This document shows positions 53,365 through 62,941 of a stretch of DNA of 64,000 nt, one piece after another. Numbering within the stretch: the first letter of the stretch is position 1; every line of letters begins with the position of its first letter. The DNA is from Bacteroidota bacterium (GTDB lineage Bacteria; Bacteroidota; Bacteroidia; Sphingobacteriales; Sphingobacteriaceae): contig JAMFRP010000038.1 of assembly GCA_026224775.1 (NCBI GenBank), positions 62,001-126,000 on the forward strand, in the 5' to 3' direction. The notes beneath the pieces are model-generated. The model saw only the letters and a list, made by a program, of their open reading frames with translations. It did no database searches and was not told where the DNA came from. Both the position numbers and the translations under genes were made by a program.

Positions 53365-54255
53365 CCTGAATGATGATGGCGTAGCGCTGGTTTGTTTTTT
53401 AAAGAAATGATTAAAATGAGCAGGCTCATCAAAACCCAGGCAATTGCTGATCTCGGCAATGTTCCAGTTGGTATGCAGCAGCAGGGCTTTGGCTTCAATG
53501 ACGATCCGCTCAAAAATAACTTCGGTAGTAGTTTTTCCGGTGGTTGCCCTGATGGCGCGGTTCAGGTGGTTAACATGCACACAAAGCTGCTCGGCATAAT
53601 CCTTCGCCGACCGCATTTTAAGCTGTTGCGAGGTTGATTCTATCGGGAACTGCCGCTCCAGCAAATCATTAAACACAGCAGTTATCCGTGCGTTGGCATC
53701 AGCGTATGGGTACAAACTTTTTGATGGCTGCATTTTCAGCGCGAAATGCACCATCTCCATAATATAACTGCGAATCAAATCGTACTTAAAAGGATAATCG
53801 GTGGCAATCTCCGAGGTGATTTTTTTGAAGATCCCGGTAATCTGCTCATCCTGCACAGCACTCAAATTATAAACTGCATTTGCTCCTGGCACAAACATTG
53901 GCAGGTGTTTTACCTGGCTGCGGATATGGTCACTGAAAAAAGCTTCCTTAAAAATACAGAAGTAACCTGTACTCTCCTCGTCAACCCGTTCAAACTTATA
54001 AGGTACCAGCGGATTAAAAAACATCAGCGTCGAACCCGACACCTCCAAACTCTTATCCGCATAATGAAAAATATTCTCACCGCGTAGTAGCGAAATCTTA
54101 TAAAAATCACGTCGTGCATACTTAGGAGTAACCCCGCTTTTCCGGGTATCCTCCATGTTAAACACATTAAAATGCCCGGTGTCCGTTTTCAGGTCGCCAG
54201 GCGTTTTATCAAATTTATACTGATAAAATTCTTCGAGTGTTTCAGTAGTTGCCAT
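53359..54255 (-). CDS. AraC-family regulator
   Basis: 298 residues. N-terminal sensor domain and C-terminal HTH region (YAEQLCVHVNHLNRAIRATT and IAEISNCLGFDEPAHFNHFF). Its stop lies 6 bp inside the end of the monooxygenase gene (convergent overlap), so transcription of the two could interfere. Confidence 0.9.
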   Translation of the reverse strand: MATTETLEEFYQYKFDKTPGDLKTDTGHFNVFNMEDTRKSGVTPKYARRDFYKISLLRGENIFHYADKSLEVSGSTLMFFNPLVPYKFERVDEESTGYFCIFKEAFFSDHIRSQVKHLPMFVPGANAVYNLSAVQDEQITGIFKKITSEIATDYPFKYDLIRSYIMEMVHFALKMQPSKSLYPYADANARITAVFNDLLERQFPIESTSQQLKMRSAKDYAEQLCVHVNHLNRAIRATTGKTTTEVIFERIVIEAKALLLHTNWNIAEISNCLGFDEPAHFNHFFKKQTSATPSSFRL

Positions 54256-54300
54256 ATTACTAAATTAAAACAATTTGGTGAATAATCTATCCTTGTCCTT

Positions 54301-54392
54301 ATTGTCATTTCGAGCGGAGGAACAAATCTTCTGCGCCTTACATTACCGTAGTACATGAAGAAGAAGATTTCTCCCTCCGCTCGAAATGACAA
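54301..54392. repeat. Palindromic repeat family A-like, copy 8 (ATTTCGAG subtype)
   Basis: Arms ATTGTCATTTCGAGCGGAGG and its complement with inner AAATCTTCT/AGAAGATTT. It separates the AraC gene from the SDR gene. Confidence 0.85.
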
Positions 54393-54406
54393 TGATATTT
54401 AAAAAA

Positions 54407-55258
54407 TCACACCGTAAAATCAGTACTGAAAGACAATTCCTTCCATTGCTCTAATTCATTCTTTAAAACTTCAATTTTCGCGTTAGCCCTCGTATAAGCA
54501 TCGGTACCCATAAACAAACGTACCGGCGGGTTTGGGTTTTCAGCTAAAGCGATAAACACTTCTGCCGCTTTATCCGGGTCGCCTGCCTGCACACCATCCC
54601 TTTTTTGATAAAGTGCGAGCGAATCTCTAACCAACTGATAAGCATCAATCTGATTTTTCGATATCATCAGCGACTCTCCGCTCAAAAATTCCGTGCGAAA
54701 CGCACCCGGTTCAACAACCGTTACTTTTATACCCAAATCACGCACATCCTCAGCCAAAACCTCCGTAAAGCCAACCACCGCGAATTTGGTGGCAGCATAC
54801 ATACCCCAACCCGTAGCCGCCGCGAAACCTGCTATCGAGGCAATATTAATAATACTGCCCGAACCCTGCGTACGCATAAACGGCAGCACATGCTGCACCA
54901 CGTTAATAGTAGCAAAAACGTTAATATCAAAGCTGTCCTTAATTTCTTTGTCCGATAGCTCTTCCACTGCGCCGCCAATGCCGTAGCCCGCGTTGTTCAC
55001 CACCACATCAATACTACCAAAATGCTTATACGTTTTTTGTACCGACTCCCAGATAGAATCATTATCAGCCAGATTAACTTCCAATGCCAAAAAATGCTCA
55101 TGCTCGCCAACAGCATCCAGCAGTTGCGCAGCCGATCGTGAAGTAGCCGCAACCCTATACCCCTCAGCCAATAACTTTTTCACCAGCGACAGCCCCAATC
55201 CCTTTGATGCGCCGGTAACATACCATACTTTATTTGCGTTCATCATCTTACTTTCCAT
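54407..55258 (-). CDS. Short-chain dehydrogenase/reductase
   Basis: 283 residues (a start at the Met at 55243 is possible). Classical SDR: YVTGASKGLGLSLVKKLL, NNAGYGIGGAVEEL, Ser in IINIASIAGFAA, and Tyr/Lys in YAATKFAVVGFTEVLAED. Probably an NADP(H)-linked oxidoreductase. It may be induced by the adjacent AraC protein, which is read in the same direction downstream. Confidence 0.9.
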   Translation of the reverse strand: MESKMMNANKVWYVTGASKGLGLSLVKKLLAEGYRVAATSRSAAQLLDAVGEHEHFLALEVNLADNDSIWESVQKTYKHFGSIDVVVNNAGYGIGGAVEELSDKEIKDSFDINVFATINVVQHVLPFMRTQGSGSIINIASIAGFAAATGWGMYAATKFAVVGFTEVLAEDVRDLGIKVTVVEPGAFRTEFLSGESLMISKNQIDAYQLVRDSLALYQKRDGVQAGDPDKAAEVFIALAENPNPPVRLFMGTDAYTRANAKIEVLKNELEQWKELSFSTDFTV

Positions 55259-55354
55259 TATACAAATGTCAGCCTAAACATCCGGAATCAGCTTGTGCTT
55301 ATCAAACCAATAATTGTATAATTCAAACAATTAATGGTTTTATTCGGAGATTAT

Positions 55355-55450
55355 GGCGTTACCTTAGGCCTGGGCTGTACACCTATACTACACGAGGCCT
55401 TAAGCGTAAAGGCCCTCGATTGGCCGGTATCCGCTTCTTAACCTAACGCG
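55355..55450. repeat. Dispersed repeat family E, copy 2
   Basis: GGCGTTACCTTAGGCC, TATACTACxCxAGGCCTTA and TGGCCGGTATCCGCT in order, ending CTAACGC. This is the reverse complement of 20074-20155 with an insertion in the middle. A half family A end (CGTCATTGCGAGG) follows near 55482. Confidence 0.7.
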
Positions 55451-55541
55451 GAAAGTCATAAGTATTAACCACCACGCACGTCATTGCGAGGTGTAATATT
55501 ACCTTACTTGCACACGTTACAAATGAGCGCAATTGTGGAAA

Positions 55542-56669
55542 TCAATTAGATGGCGGGCAAATTTGCATCATCGTTACTACACTGCTCGCTTCGTAAGATT
55601 GTATTTCACCCGTTGGGCAGGCAACCGCATACGAACGATAGGTTAAATTGCGGGCTTTATCCCGGTTTGTCCAGCCTGTATTAATATTTTGCTGTATCCA
55701 TGGTAAGTATTGTTTTTGCCCTCCGTCATTTATCAGCATCATTATATACTGGCCAAAAATAGACTTCAACACACCTTGTTCATTAAAATCTCCCTCGGCA
55801 GGTAATATCCCATTAACACACATACTCTTTTGAGTATAAGTGGCGGCCAGCTTAGCATCAGCAAGGTAAGACGCATCATTAGTTACTTTATAAAGCATAA
55901 CCCCGGCACCGATAGCTGTCCCTTGATTATAGGTGTAATCCTGGTATCCCGGCGCGCCATCACCTATTTTATGGTCGGCCACCTCGCCGTTAGTAGCATT
56001 AAACAAGTTTGCCCTTGCCCACGCATATACTGATTTTGCTTTTACCAAATAGCTTGTATCCTTAGTGATTTGATACAAGCGGACGGCTGCTATAACAGTA
56101 GGATAATTAATACATGCATTTTTGCCGCTATGCACAAAATCCCAAAACATCCCCCCTTCAACCGGGTCATATGAACCGGCCCATACACGGTTAAACCCAG
56201 CAATTGAATTTTGCAGATAGGCTGCATTTCCTGTAAGCTGGTTGGCCCTGGCTAAAGCGGTAACCCACCACATCATATCATCATAAATAAACCAGGTGGT
56301 GGTATTATTCCAATTATAGTTATCGTATTGGTTTGCTCCGCCAGTGTATATATCAGTTACCATTTTAAGTTGGGCAGTATCATTTGTACGTTGGTAAACA
56401 TCCATAGCCAAATCCCAGTAAATGGCCTGTGTCCATATTGCCCCCAGTGCACTTTTGTCGGTAGCACTGTAATAAAGTTTTGCAGTAGGGTTATAAAAAT
56501 ATTTGTTAAAAGCACTGTAAGCGGTATTGGCATCGCTTAGCGTAAAATTCACAATTTTAGTAGTTGGTATTGGTTGTAATGTTTGCGGTGGCGGCATATG
56601 GTAAGGCTTAGCGCAACCCATACTGGCAAACCATAAGGTAAGCGGTAAAATGCAAATCAGTTTTTTCAT
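55542..56669 (-). CDS. GH76-family glycosidase (alpha-1,6-mannanase-like) lipoprotein
   Basis: 375 residues from Met at 56669 (MKKLICILPLTLWFASMGCA), with a lipobox Cys at SMGC. The rest forms an (alpha/alpha)6 barrel. IYDDMMWWVTALARA contains the adjacent Asp pair of GH76. EGGMFWDFVHSGKN and YTYNQGTAIGAGVMLYKVT are other family landmarks. It would cut alpha-1,6-mannan backbones on the cell surface. No SusC/SusD pair or CAZyme cluster adjoins it. Confidence 0.88.
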   Translation of the reverse strand: MKKLICILPLTLWFASMGCAKPYHMPPPQTLQPIPTTKIVNFTLSDANTAYSAFNKYFYNPTAKLYYSATDKSALGAIWTQAIYWDLAMDVYQRTNDTAQLKMVTDIYTGGANQYDNYNWNNTTTWFIYDDMMWWVTALARANQLTGNAAYLQNSIAGFNRVWAGSYDPVEGGMFWDFVHSGKNACINYPTVIAAVRLYQITKDTSYLVKAKSVYAWARANLFNATNGEVADHKIGDGAPGYQDYTYNQGTAIGAGVMLYKVTNDASYLADAKLAATYTQKSMCVNGILPAEGDFNEQGVLKSIFGQYIMMLINDGGQKQYLPWIQQNINTGWTNRDKARNLTYRSYAVACPTGEIQSYEASSVVTMMQICPPSN

Positions 56670-57038
56670 AATGAAGGTTTGTTTCATAAATTATAGGTTA
56701 GTGAATTGGTTTATTACTATTTGCTTTATATAAAGCTGGTTTAGCGCGTATCTGGGATTTCGCTTAGCAAGGATAGGTGTCGTGTATTAACAAAACGGTT
56801 AAAAAAGTGGTTAATGCCGAGATTAATTCATTAACCGCATTTTCCTCAAACGCAATCAATTGCGCAAAAAGAAAATAACTTACGACAGAATTATCGATAA
56901 TTAAGCATTGCCTATTTATGCAACCGAGGTATGAGGGCTGGAATTTACAGCTGGCTCATCTCCACTATGTTATTGCGACGGAGGAAGCAATCGCGAACTG
57001 TATCCTTCAGTTCCAACATTCAACCTGTAGTAGATATA

Positions 57039-57257
57039 TTATTTCTTATCCGGGTTACCCAATGGATTTTCAGCTTGCTTATATAACGCTGCTTCACTTG
57101 CCGAGCGAACATGTGGTTCTGTTATGTCGGGGACAGGTGTATTCATCCCGTCATTGATGGGTTTTGTTATTATATTATTTAACAGGGCGTCCCCTGCCGT
57201 AGGCGTTTTTTTATTTTTATCATTAGGCTTTCCCTTTTTACTGCTTATATTTTTCAT
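57039..57257 (-). CDS. Small basic/acidic hydrophilic protein
   Basis: 72 residues, MKNISSKKGKPNDKNKKTPT and onward, with no membrane segment and many Lys, Asn and Pro. Probably unstructured. It follows the histidine kinase by 12 bp on the same strand, which supports its being expressed with it. Not recognised. Confidence 0.45.
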   Translation of the reverse strand: MKNISSKKGKPNDKNKKTPTAGDALLNNIITKPINDGMNTPVPDITEPHVRSASEAALYKQAENPLGNPDKK

Positions 57258-57269
57258 AAGAATATTCTT

Positions 57270-58370
57270 TTAATCCGGCAAGGTGAACCAAAAATCGGAA
57301 CCTCTGCCTACAATACTTTCCACTCCAATATCACCACCGTGTTTTTTAATGATCTGTGATGAGATGTATAAACCTAACCCAAGGCCCGATGCGTGATTTT
57401 CTGAATCTGCCCTGTAGTAACGGTCAAAAAGCTTAGCCAAATGTCCCGGCTCAATACCTTCCCCCTTGTCACTTACAGTCACTTTGGTAAAGCCTTTTAT
57501 TTTTTCAGCATGAATGATGATCTCTAATGATTCAGGCGCATATTTTACAGCATTATTTACCAGGTTAACTAGTACCTGGTCTATTTTAAATTGATCTGCA
57601 TAAACCTGTACCAAATGATTGCCAGTGTAGGTGATCTTATATTTACCCTCCATCCGGATATGCGTACAGCATGCCTTTATCACATCCGACAAAATGAATA
57701 TGGTTTTATGCAGCTCCAATTCTCCCCGGTCAATCCTTGTTGAATTAAGCAGATCATCCACCAGATGATTTAATTTCAATACATTTCTTGACGCAATTGC
57801 GACAAATTTGATGAAATCTGGAGTAATCACGGTGTCCTTTTTAACTTTTCGCTCGATGAGTTGCATGTTCGCCCGAAGTACCGTGATTGGCGTTTTTAAC
57901 TCATGACTTGCTACGCTTATAAATTCTTCCTTTTGTAATTTCAGGTAATACTTTTCAGTAATGTCTTCAATAATAGTATATCCAAGCGTCTTGCCGTGGT
58001 CGGGGAAGAGAATAGAAGTTACCTGGCACCAAATTAAGGTACCATCTTTTTTCATAAGGCATGTTTCCAGCGTAAAAGATGGCATCTCCTTATGCCATAA
58101 TTTTTCCCGTAATACTTGCCAGTCCTTATGGCAATAATCCGGGGCATAATCAAAAATATTGCTGCCTGTGATCTCTTCTTTAGAATCATAACCCAGCAAG
58201 GCAACCATAGCGGGGTTAACCTGTAAAATCTTCAAATCGGCAGAAATGATCTTATTGCCCATTCTGGAATTTTCAAACACAGTTTCAAAGCGTGAATGAT
58301 TTTCCTTGTATTCCAAATTTTCCTTTTTTAACGCGGCAATTTCGTTTTGCAATAATTGATTAGTTTCCAT
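57270..58370 (-). CDS. PAS-domain sensor histidine kinase
   Basis: 366 residues, no membrane helix. An N-terminal coiled coil is followed by a PAS domain (~25-145, FETVFENSRMGNKIISADLK). HisKA phospho-acceptor His lies in VASHELKTPITVLRA (~residue 153). HATPase motifs are NLVNNAVKYAPES, DKGEGIEPGH and SGLGLGLYISSQII. It lies between two small genes; the cognate response regulator is not adjacent. Confidence 0.93.
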   Translation of the reverse strand: METNQLLQNEIAALKKENLEYKENHSRFETVFENSRMGNKIISADLKILQVNPAMVALLGYDSKEEITGSNIFDYAPDYCHKDWQVLREKLWHKEMPSFTLETCLMKKDGTLIWCQVTSILFPDHGKTLGYTIIEDITEKYYLKLQKEEFISVASHELKTPITVLRANMQLIERKVKKDTVITPDFIKFVAIASRNVLKLNHLVDDLLNSTRIDRGELELHKTIFILSDVIKACCTHIRMEGKYKITYTGNHLVQVYADQFKIDQVLVNLVNNAVKYAPESLEIIIHAEKIKGFTKVTVSDKGEGIEPGHLAKLFDRYYRADSENHASGLGLGLYISSQIIKKHGGDIGVESIVGRGSDFWFTLPD

Positions 58371-58371
58371 A

Positions 58372-58680
58372 TCAGTCTGCTATTTGCTCAATAACCTGCG
58401 CTAATTCATCTGCAGACAATTGCTTTTTTCCATCAGCCGTATACGTAAATAATGAATCGGAGATTTGCTTGGTGAGAAACCCGTAATATTCCGGGTCATC
58501 AATACGCTCCAAATGCAAAGTACCTTCTTTGCTCTTGCTTTGCCGCGGATCACGTTGCGCCATATCCGCGAAAATGCTGTACGTTTTTGTTAAGATGGAC
58601 CGCCCGTCTAAATGAGCTTCGGAGTCACGAATAACCATTAGTTGCAACAAGTTGCCTAAAGAGATAAATAAGGGTGCCAT
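58372..58680 (-). CDS. Small protein upstream of the histidine kinase
   Basis: 102 residues. The N-terminal stretch is mildly hydrophobic but not a clear signal peptide. It ends 1 bp before the kinase start, so the two are tightly coupled. Sequence such as YSIFADMAQRDPRQSKSKEG and KKQLSADELAQVIEQIAD is not recognised; possibly an accessory or regulatory partner of the kinase. Confidence 0.55.
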   Translation of the reverse strand: MAPLFISLGNLLQLMVIRDSEAHLDGRSILTKTYSIFADMAQRDPRQSKSKEGTLHLERIDDPEYYGFLTKQISDSLFTYTADGKKQLSADELAQVIEQIAD

Positions 58681-58776
58681 AAAAAATAGAAGTATCGGAA
58701 AGTAAGTATTTAAACACTACAGGCATACTCTCTTTTTGTTTGTAACTAAAGCGTCACCTTCTTATTGAGACTGTAG

Positions 58777-58806
58777 TCGATGATCCTGATAATTATCGGG
58801 ATCATC
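58777..58806. repeat. Near-perfect 30-bp palindrome
   Basis: CGATGATCC ... GGATCATCG with a TGATAATTATCG centre; only one base pair breaks the symmetry. It lies in a 211-bp gap between two minus-strand transcription units. It could be a transcription end or a protein site; no U-tract. Confidence 0.5.
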
Positions 58807-58891
58807 GTACTATTTACAATCCTCGCTCACTCGTTTAAATTAGTACAGCATTCTAAATGTAAATTGAAGGCTTTCATCCGGCTACTCACAC

Positions 58892-60025
58892 CTAAGCATT
58901 ATTCTCCGGATTATGAATCAAACAATACACCATATTCTTTAACAAATTGGTATAAATAGTAATCCCTTCTTTAATTTCATTTACAAAAATATACTCGTTC
59001 GCCATGTGCGAACGCGCCGAATCGCCGGGCCCCATCTTTAATGATGGCACATCCAGCCAACCCTGATCGGAACTGGTTGGCGACAGGTAAGTTTTTCGCC
59101 CAAGCGCGATGCCAGCCCTCACCAAAGGATGGATTTGATCTATACAAGAAGGTTTTACAATCCCCGGCCGTGCGAACACATCACTGATGGTATGGTTTTT
59201 TATGATGGCTAAAACCTCGCCCACATTATAACAATCATTCAAACGCACATCAACCGTAAAATGGCATTCAGAGGGGATGATGTTGTGTTGAATACCTGCC
59301 TTTATTTCAGTAACCGTCATTTTTATATCCCCCATAAAGCCGGAACGCTTAGGAAAGTGAAAACTGCTGAACCATTGAATATCGGCCATTGCTTTATATA
59401 AAGCATTGTCGCCTTCGTTCCTGGCGGCATGGCCTGCTGTACCGTGGGCGGTACAATCCAATACCATGCAGCCCATTTCGGCAGTTGCCAGTTGCATTTG
59501 GGTGGGTTCGCCTACGATGGCAAAATCTATATGGCCAAGTAAAGGCAACACTGCTTTTAATCCATTTTCGCCCGTATTCTCCTCTTCAGCGGTAGCGGCA
59601 AAACATAAATTATAACACAAATTGGGGCTATTATAAAAATAACGGAACACCGCCAGTAACGAAACCAGGCATCCCCCGGCATCATTACTGCCTAAACCAT
59701 ATAATTTACCGTCGCGCACTTCCGGCAAATATGGGTCGCGGGTATAACCTTCGTTGGGTTTTACCGTATCGTGGTGCGAGTTTAACAGGATGGTGGGTTT
59801 TCCCGGATCATAATATTTATTAAATGCCCATATATTGTTACGCAGTCGACGGGTGCTCATGTCCCTGTTTTCCATAAAGGCCTGTATCCAATCCGCTGTG
59901 TTATCTTCCTCGCCACTAAACGAAGGCGTGGCGATCAATTCTTTTAAAAGCAATAAGGCGTCATCAGCAAGGTGCGACAATTGCTGATCTCCCACTAAAA
60001 TTTCATCAATTAACTGAAGTGACAT
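58892..60025 (-). CDS. M20-family deacylase, arginine-pathway ArgE-like
   Basis: 377 residues. M20 zinc peptidase signatures: LLNSHHDTVKP, GLGSNDAGG, AATAEEENTG (catalytic Glu) and AIVGEPTQ. It contains a dimerisation domain in the middle. In Bacteroidota this group deacylates N-acetyl- or N-succinyl-ornithine/citrulline. The linked GNAT (29 bp upstream) supports that pathway, though the exact acyl group is unknown. Confidence 0.85.
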   Translation of the reverse strand: MSLQLIDEILVGDQQLSHLADDALLLLKELIATPSFSGEEDNTADWIQAFMENRDMSTRRLRNNIWAFNKYYDPGKPTILLNSHHDTVKPNEGYTRDPYLPEVRDGKLYGLGSNDAGGCLVSLLAVFRYFYNSPNLCYNLCFAATAEEENTGENGLKAVLPLLGHIDFAIVGEPTQMQLATAEMGCMVLDCTAHGTAGHAARNEGDNALYKAMADIQWFSSFHFPKRSGFMGDIKMTVTEIKAGIQHNIIPSECHFTVDVRLNDCYNVGEVLAIIKNHTISDVFARPGIVKPSCIDQIHPLVRAGIALGRKTYLSPTSSDQGWLDVPSLKMGPGDSARSHMANEYIFVNEIKEGITIYTNLLKNMVYCLIHNPENNA

Positions 60026-60054
60026 ATCGATATTTTTTAAAGTTTTTAAATCTT

Positions 60055-60603
60055 TTAATTGTGGTTCACTGGTTTAAACAGCATGGCTGTACACAGGCAA
60101 TTCTTCCTGTTTTTACTTTCGAGGATGTTATGATTAACGCAACTTTTGCATCCTTCCCAAAAGGATTCATCATGCGTAATCTCGGAGTAGGTTACCGGTT
60201 CAAACCCTAAGCGGGTATTTAACTTCATAATGGCCATACCCGAGGTGATGGAGAATATATCGGCCTCAGGATATTTCTCGCGCGATAGTTTAAACACCTG
60301 TTCTTTTAGTGAGGCGGCTACCCCTTTTTCGCGGTAAGCCGGGGAAACGATCAATCCGCTGTTTGAAACAAATTTACCGCCATCCCATACTTCTAAATAA
60401 GAAAAACCAACCCAGTTGCCGCAATCAGATACCGCCATTACAGCTTTACCGGCATTTATTTTCTCGATGATTGATGCTAATGATCTTTTGGATATACCAG
60501 ATCCCCTGGCTATTGCGGAACGTTCCGTTTCTTCTGAAATTTGCTGTACATAAACATTGTCTGAAGGTTGTGCTAACCTTACAATTATTCGTTCATCTTC
60601 CAT
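60055..60603 (-). CDS. Arginine-type GNAT acetyltransferase with Cys-rich tail
   Basis: 182 residues. GNAT core (VSPAYREKGVAASLKEQVF for acetyl-CoA binding) is followed by a Cys-rich tail with C152, C155, C169 and C171 (CxxC-x13-CxC). This layout matches GNAT proteins of Bacteroidota arginine operons that acylate glutamate in the first step. It is 29 bp upstream of the M20 deacylase, so both are probably co-transcribed. Confidence 0.8.
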   Translation of the reverse strand: MEDERIIVRLAQPSDNVYVQQISEETERSAIARGSGISKRSLASIIEKINAGKAVMAVSDCGNWVGFSYLEVWDGGKFVSNSGLIVSPAYREKGVAASLKEQVFKLSREKYPEADIFSITSGMAIMKLNTRLGFEPVTYSEITHDESFWEGCKSCVNHNILESKNRKNCLCTAMLFKPVNHN

Positions 60604-60859
60604 TTTATTTTGTTGTTTTATCAGGTGCCCGAATGGTTATTTCTGGCACAGCAAGGGAGTGAACCAAAAGAGTGCCCATAATGAATAATATCCCATAAGA
60701 TGAGTTTAAAGCACTTCAAAGGCACTTTTATTTTTTTCAGGCAGATTAGATATTATTTAGGCATATCAAATTGACACGACTTTTTTCTCAATATGAAAGG
60801 ATGAAACAATAGGGACAGATTGTTATCCACTGGTTTAAGAGTTAAGCGCAGCGCTCTTA

Positions 60860-60990
60860 AATCCACGGATAGTGGAAGTCTCTGACTTCCCTCCAATGTG
60901 CGCAAAGGCTGTCATACCAAACGTAGTCGAAGTATGTGGGCAGGCCTTACGCACGTTCTTCGACTGCGCTCAGGAGGACAGCCACCGCAC
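60860..60990. repeat. Dispersed repeat pieces between divergent genes
   Basis: GGAAGTCTCTGACTTCC (60878-60894) is a palindrome also seen near 51090. GGCTGTCATACCAAACGTAG and TTCTTCGACTGCGCTCAGGA pair loosely and resemble 20024-20060 inverted. The 468-bp gap holds no gene in its first ~250 bp. Confidence 0.5.
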
Positions 60991-61056
60991 TGTGGTAAAA
61001 ATCTGCACAGCCCGTACTATATCAAATCCGAAATCGAAAGTCCTAAATCAAAATAT

Positions 61057-61064
61057 TACCTTTG
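61057..61064 (+). promoter_or_regulatory. -7 element of the rlmD promoter
   Basis: TACCTTTG (TAnnTTTG) 7 bp before the rlmD ATG; no clear -33 TTG. Predicted leader of about 3 bases. Confidence 0.5.
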
Positions 61065-61071
61065 CAGCTTT

Positions 61072-62493
61072 ATGAGCAGAGGTAACAGAAACAAACCCGA
61101 TAAGATTTTTGAAGACGTTGAGATAATCGACATTGCCGAAGAGGGCAAAGGCGTTGGCAAAACCGACGAATTTGTACTTTTTGTAGAGAAAGCCATCCCC
61201 GGCGACATTGCCGATGTGCTGGTTTATCGCAGCAAAAAGAACTTCGGCGAAGGCCGTATCCTCAACCTCAAAAAAGCATCTGAATATCGGGTGCAAGCTT
61301 TCTGTGAGCATTTTGGCACATGCGGCGGTTGCAAATGGCAGCACATGAGCTATGATGCGCAGTTAAAGTTCAAACAAAAATCTGTTGAAGACTCCTTAAC
61401 CCGCTTAGCTAAGATTGATATAACCGGGATGATGCCTATTGTGGCTTCGCCGGAGGATAAATATTACCGCAATAAACTCGAGTTCACGTTCAGCAACAAA
61501 CGCTGGCTGATGGATGGCGAAGCCAAACCAGAGGATAACATCAATATGGATGCCTTAGGCTTCCATATCCCCGGCAGGTTTGACAAAATTTTGGATGTAC
61601 ACCACTGTTATTTGCAGGCTGATCCCTCAAACGCTATCCGCAACAGTATAGATGAGTTTGCTAAACGCGAGGGGTATTCTTATTACGATTTAAAAGGCCA
61701 TGCAGGTGCTTTGCGTAACCTCATCATCCGTACCTCGTCAACCGGTGAGCTGATGGTGATCGTGGTTTTCGCCTATCCTACCGATGAAGAGATCAGTAAG
61801 CTGATGAATTTTGTTGGCGACACTTTTTCGCAGATCACATCACTACTGTACATTGTCAACCAAAAAAAGAACGATACCATTTTCGATCAGGAGGTTATCG
61901 CCTTTCGCGGACCGGAATATATTCACGAAGAAATGAACGGCATCCGGTTCCGCATAGGTGCGAAGTCGTTTTACCAAACCAACTCGGCACAGGCAAAGCG
62001 TTTGTACGAGATAACCCGCGATTTTGCAGGTTTCACCGGTAACGAACTGGTTTATGATTTGTACACAGGTGCAGGTACAATAGCCAACTTTATAGCCGGC
62101 CAGGTGAAAGAAGTAGTTGGTGTTGAATATGTGCCAACCGCCATAGAGGACGCCAAAATAAACTCCGCCATCAACAACATCACCAATACTAAATTTTACG
62201 CCGGTGATATGAAGGATGTTTTGATAGCTGATTTCATAGCCGAACATGGCAAACCGGATGTGATCATCACCGACCCACCGCGTGCAGGCATGCACGCCGA
62301 TGTGGTTGCCCGCCTGATGGAAATTGAAGCACCCAAAATTGTATACGTAAGCTGCAACGCCGCCACACAAGCCCGCGATTTGCTGGTACTAAAAGAAAAA
62401 TACGACACGGTTAAAATTCAACCGGTTGATATGTTCCCGCATACCCAGCACGTAGAAAATGTGGTGTTGCTAGTATTAAAGAATAGTTTATAG
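61072..62493 (+). CDS. rlmD: 23S rRNA (uracil-C5)-methyltransferase, RlmD/RumA-like
   Basis: 473 residues from ATG at 61072 (MSRGNRNKPDKIFEDVEIID). An N-terminal TRAM-like domain is followed by a 4Fe-4S site (CEHFGTCGGC). The SAM methyltransferase core has YDLYTGAGTIANFI, and the catalytic Cys lies in VYVSCNAATQARD. It makes m5U in rRNA (or tRNA, if the enzyme is the related TrmA group). An upstream in-frame ATG exists, but it would add repeat-derived residues. Confidence 0.93.
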   Translation: MSRGNRNKPDKIFEDVEIIDIAEEGKGVGKTDEFVLFVEKAIPGDIADVLVYRSKKNFGEGRILNLKKASEYRVQAFCEHFGTCGGCKWQHMSYDAQLKFKQKSVEDSLTRLAKIDITGMMPIVASPEDKYYRNKLEFTFSNKRWLMDGEAKPEDNINMDALGFHIPGRFDKILDVHHCYLQADPSNAIRNSIDEFAKREGYSYYDLKGHAGALRNLIIRTSSTGELMVIVVFAYPTDEEISKLMNFVGDTFSQITSLLYIVNQKKNDTIFDQEVIAFRGPEYIHEEMNGIRFRIGAKSFYQTNSAQAKRLYEITRDFAGFTGNELVYDLYTGAGTIANFIAGQVKEVVGVEYVPTAIEDAKINSAINNITNTKFYAGDMKDVLIADFIAEHGKPDVIITDPPRAGMHADVVARLMEIEAPKIVYVSCNAATQARDLLVLKEKYDTVKIQPVDMFPHTQHVENVVLLVLKNSL

Positions 62494-62551
62494 ATGATTT
62501 AGGATTGAATTAATCACTCATTCAAAAATCACTCATTCACTCAATAACAAT

Positions 62552-62941
62552 ATGGAACCTGAAGAACTGCTAAACGATAATAACGGAAAAGACAAGGAAA
62601 GCCCGCTTTTAAGTCTGGAGATAGATTTGAAGCTATTTAACGAGTCAATTCGTGAGGTGGCTATTGAAATTATGGTAGAAGGATTATCCAGATACCCCAT
62701 CTTCGTGGCCCACCAGCATGAAGTAGCCTTAGGCGAAATGATATTAGATAAGGACGATATCAACAGCGACTGGAGCATAAATGCGTCAACACTGGAAGAG
62801 TTCATGGAGCGTGGCATCATCAAAAAAGAGCTTAAACAACGCTTTATTGATACCTACAAAAAGCCCGAAGACTTTATGTGTGTATTTGTAATAGTACCTG
62901 AAGGTGCCAACTTTGTATTTTTCCCCTACGTTAAAGATTAA
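62552..62941 (+). CDS. Conserved hypothetical protein (~130 aa)
   Basis: 129 residues, acidic, soluble. A middle helix-rich part (LSLEIDLKLFNESIREVAIE) is followed by a C-terminal strand FMCVFVIVPEGANFVFFPYV. It resembles small uncharacterised Bacteroidota proteins without a named domain. It follows rlmD by 58 bp on the same strand. Confidence 0.65.
   Translation: MEPEELLNDNNGKDKESPLLSLEIDLKLFNESIREVAIEIMVEGLSRYPIFVAHQHEVALGEMILDKDDINSDWSINASTLEEFMERGIIKKELKQRFIDTYKKPEDFMCVFVIVPEGANFVFFPYVKD

Noticed and set aside
56700..57038. Gene or regulatory RNA in the gap upstream of the GH76 gene
   Set aside because: AT-rich, only short chance frames and a degraded half copy of repeat A near 56970; no conserved signal recognised.
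61843..62370. 175-codon minus-strand frame over rlmD
   Set aside because: Antisense shadow of rlmD, whose motifs are clear on the plus strand.
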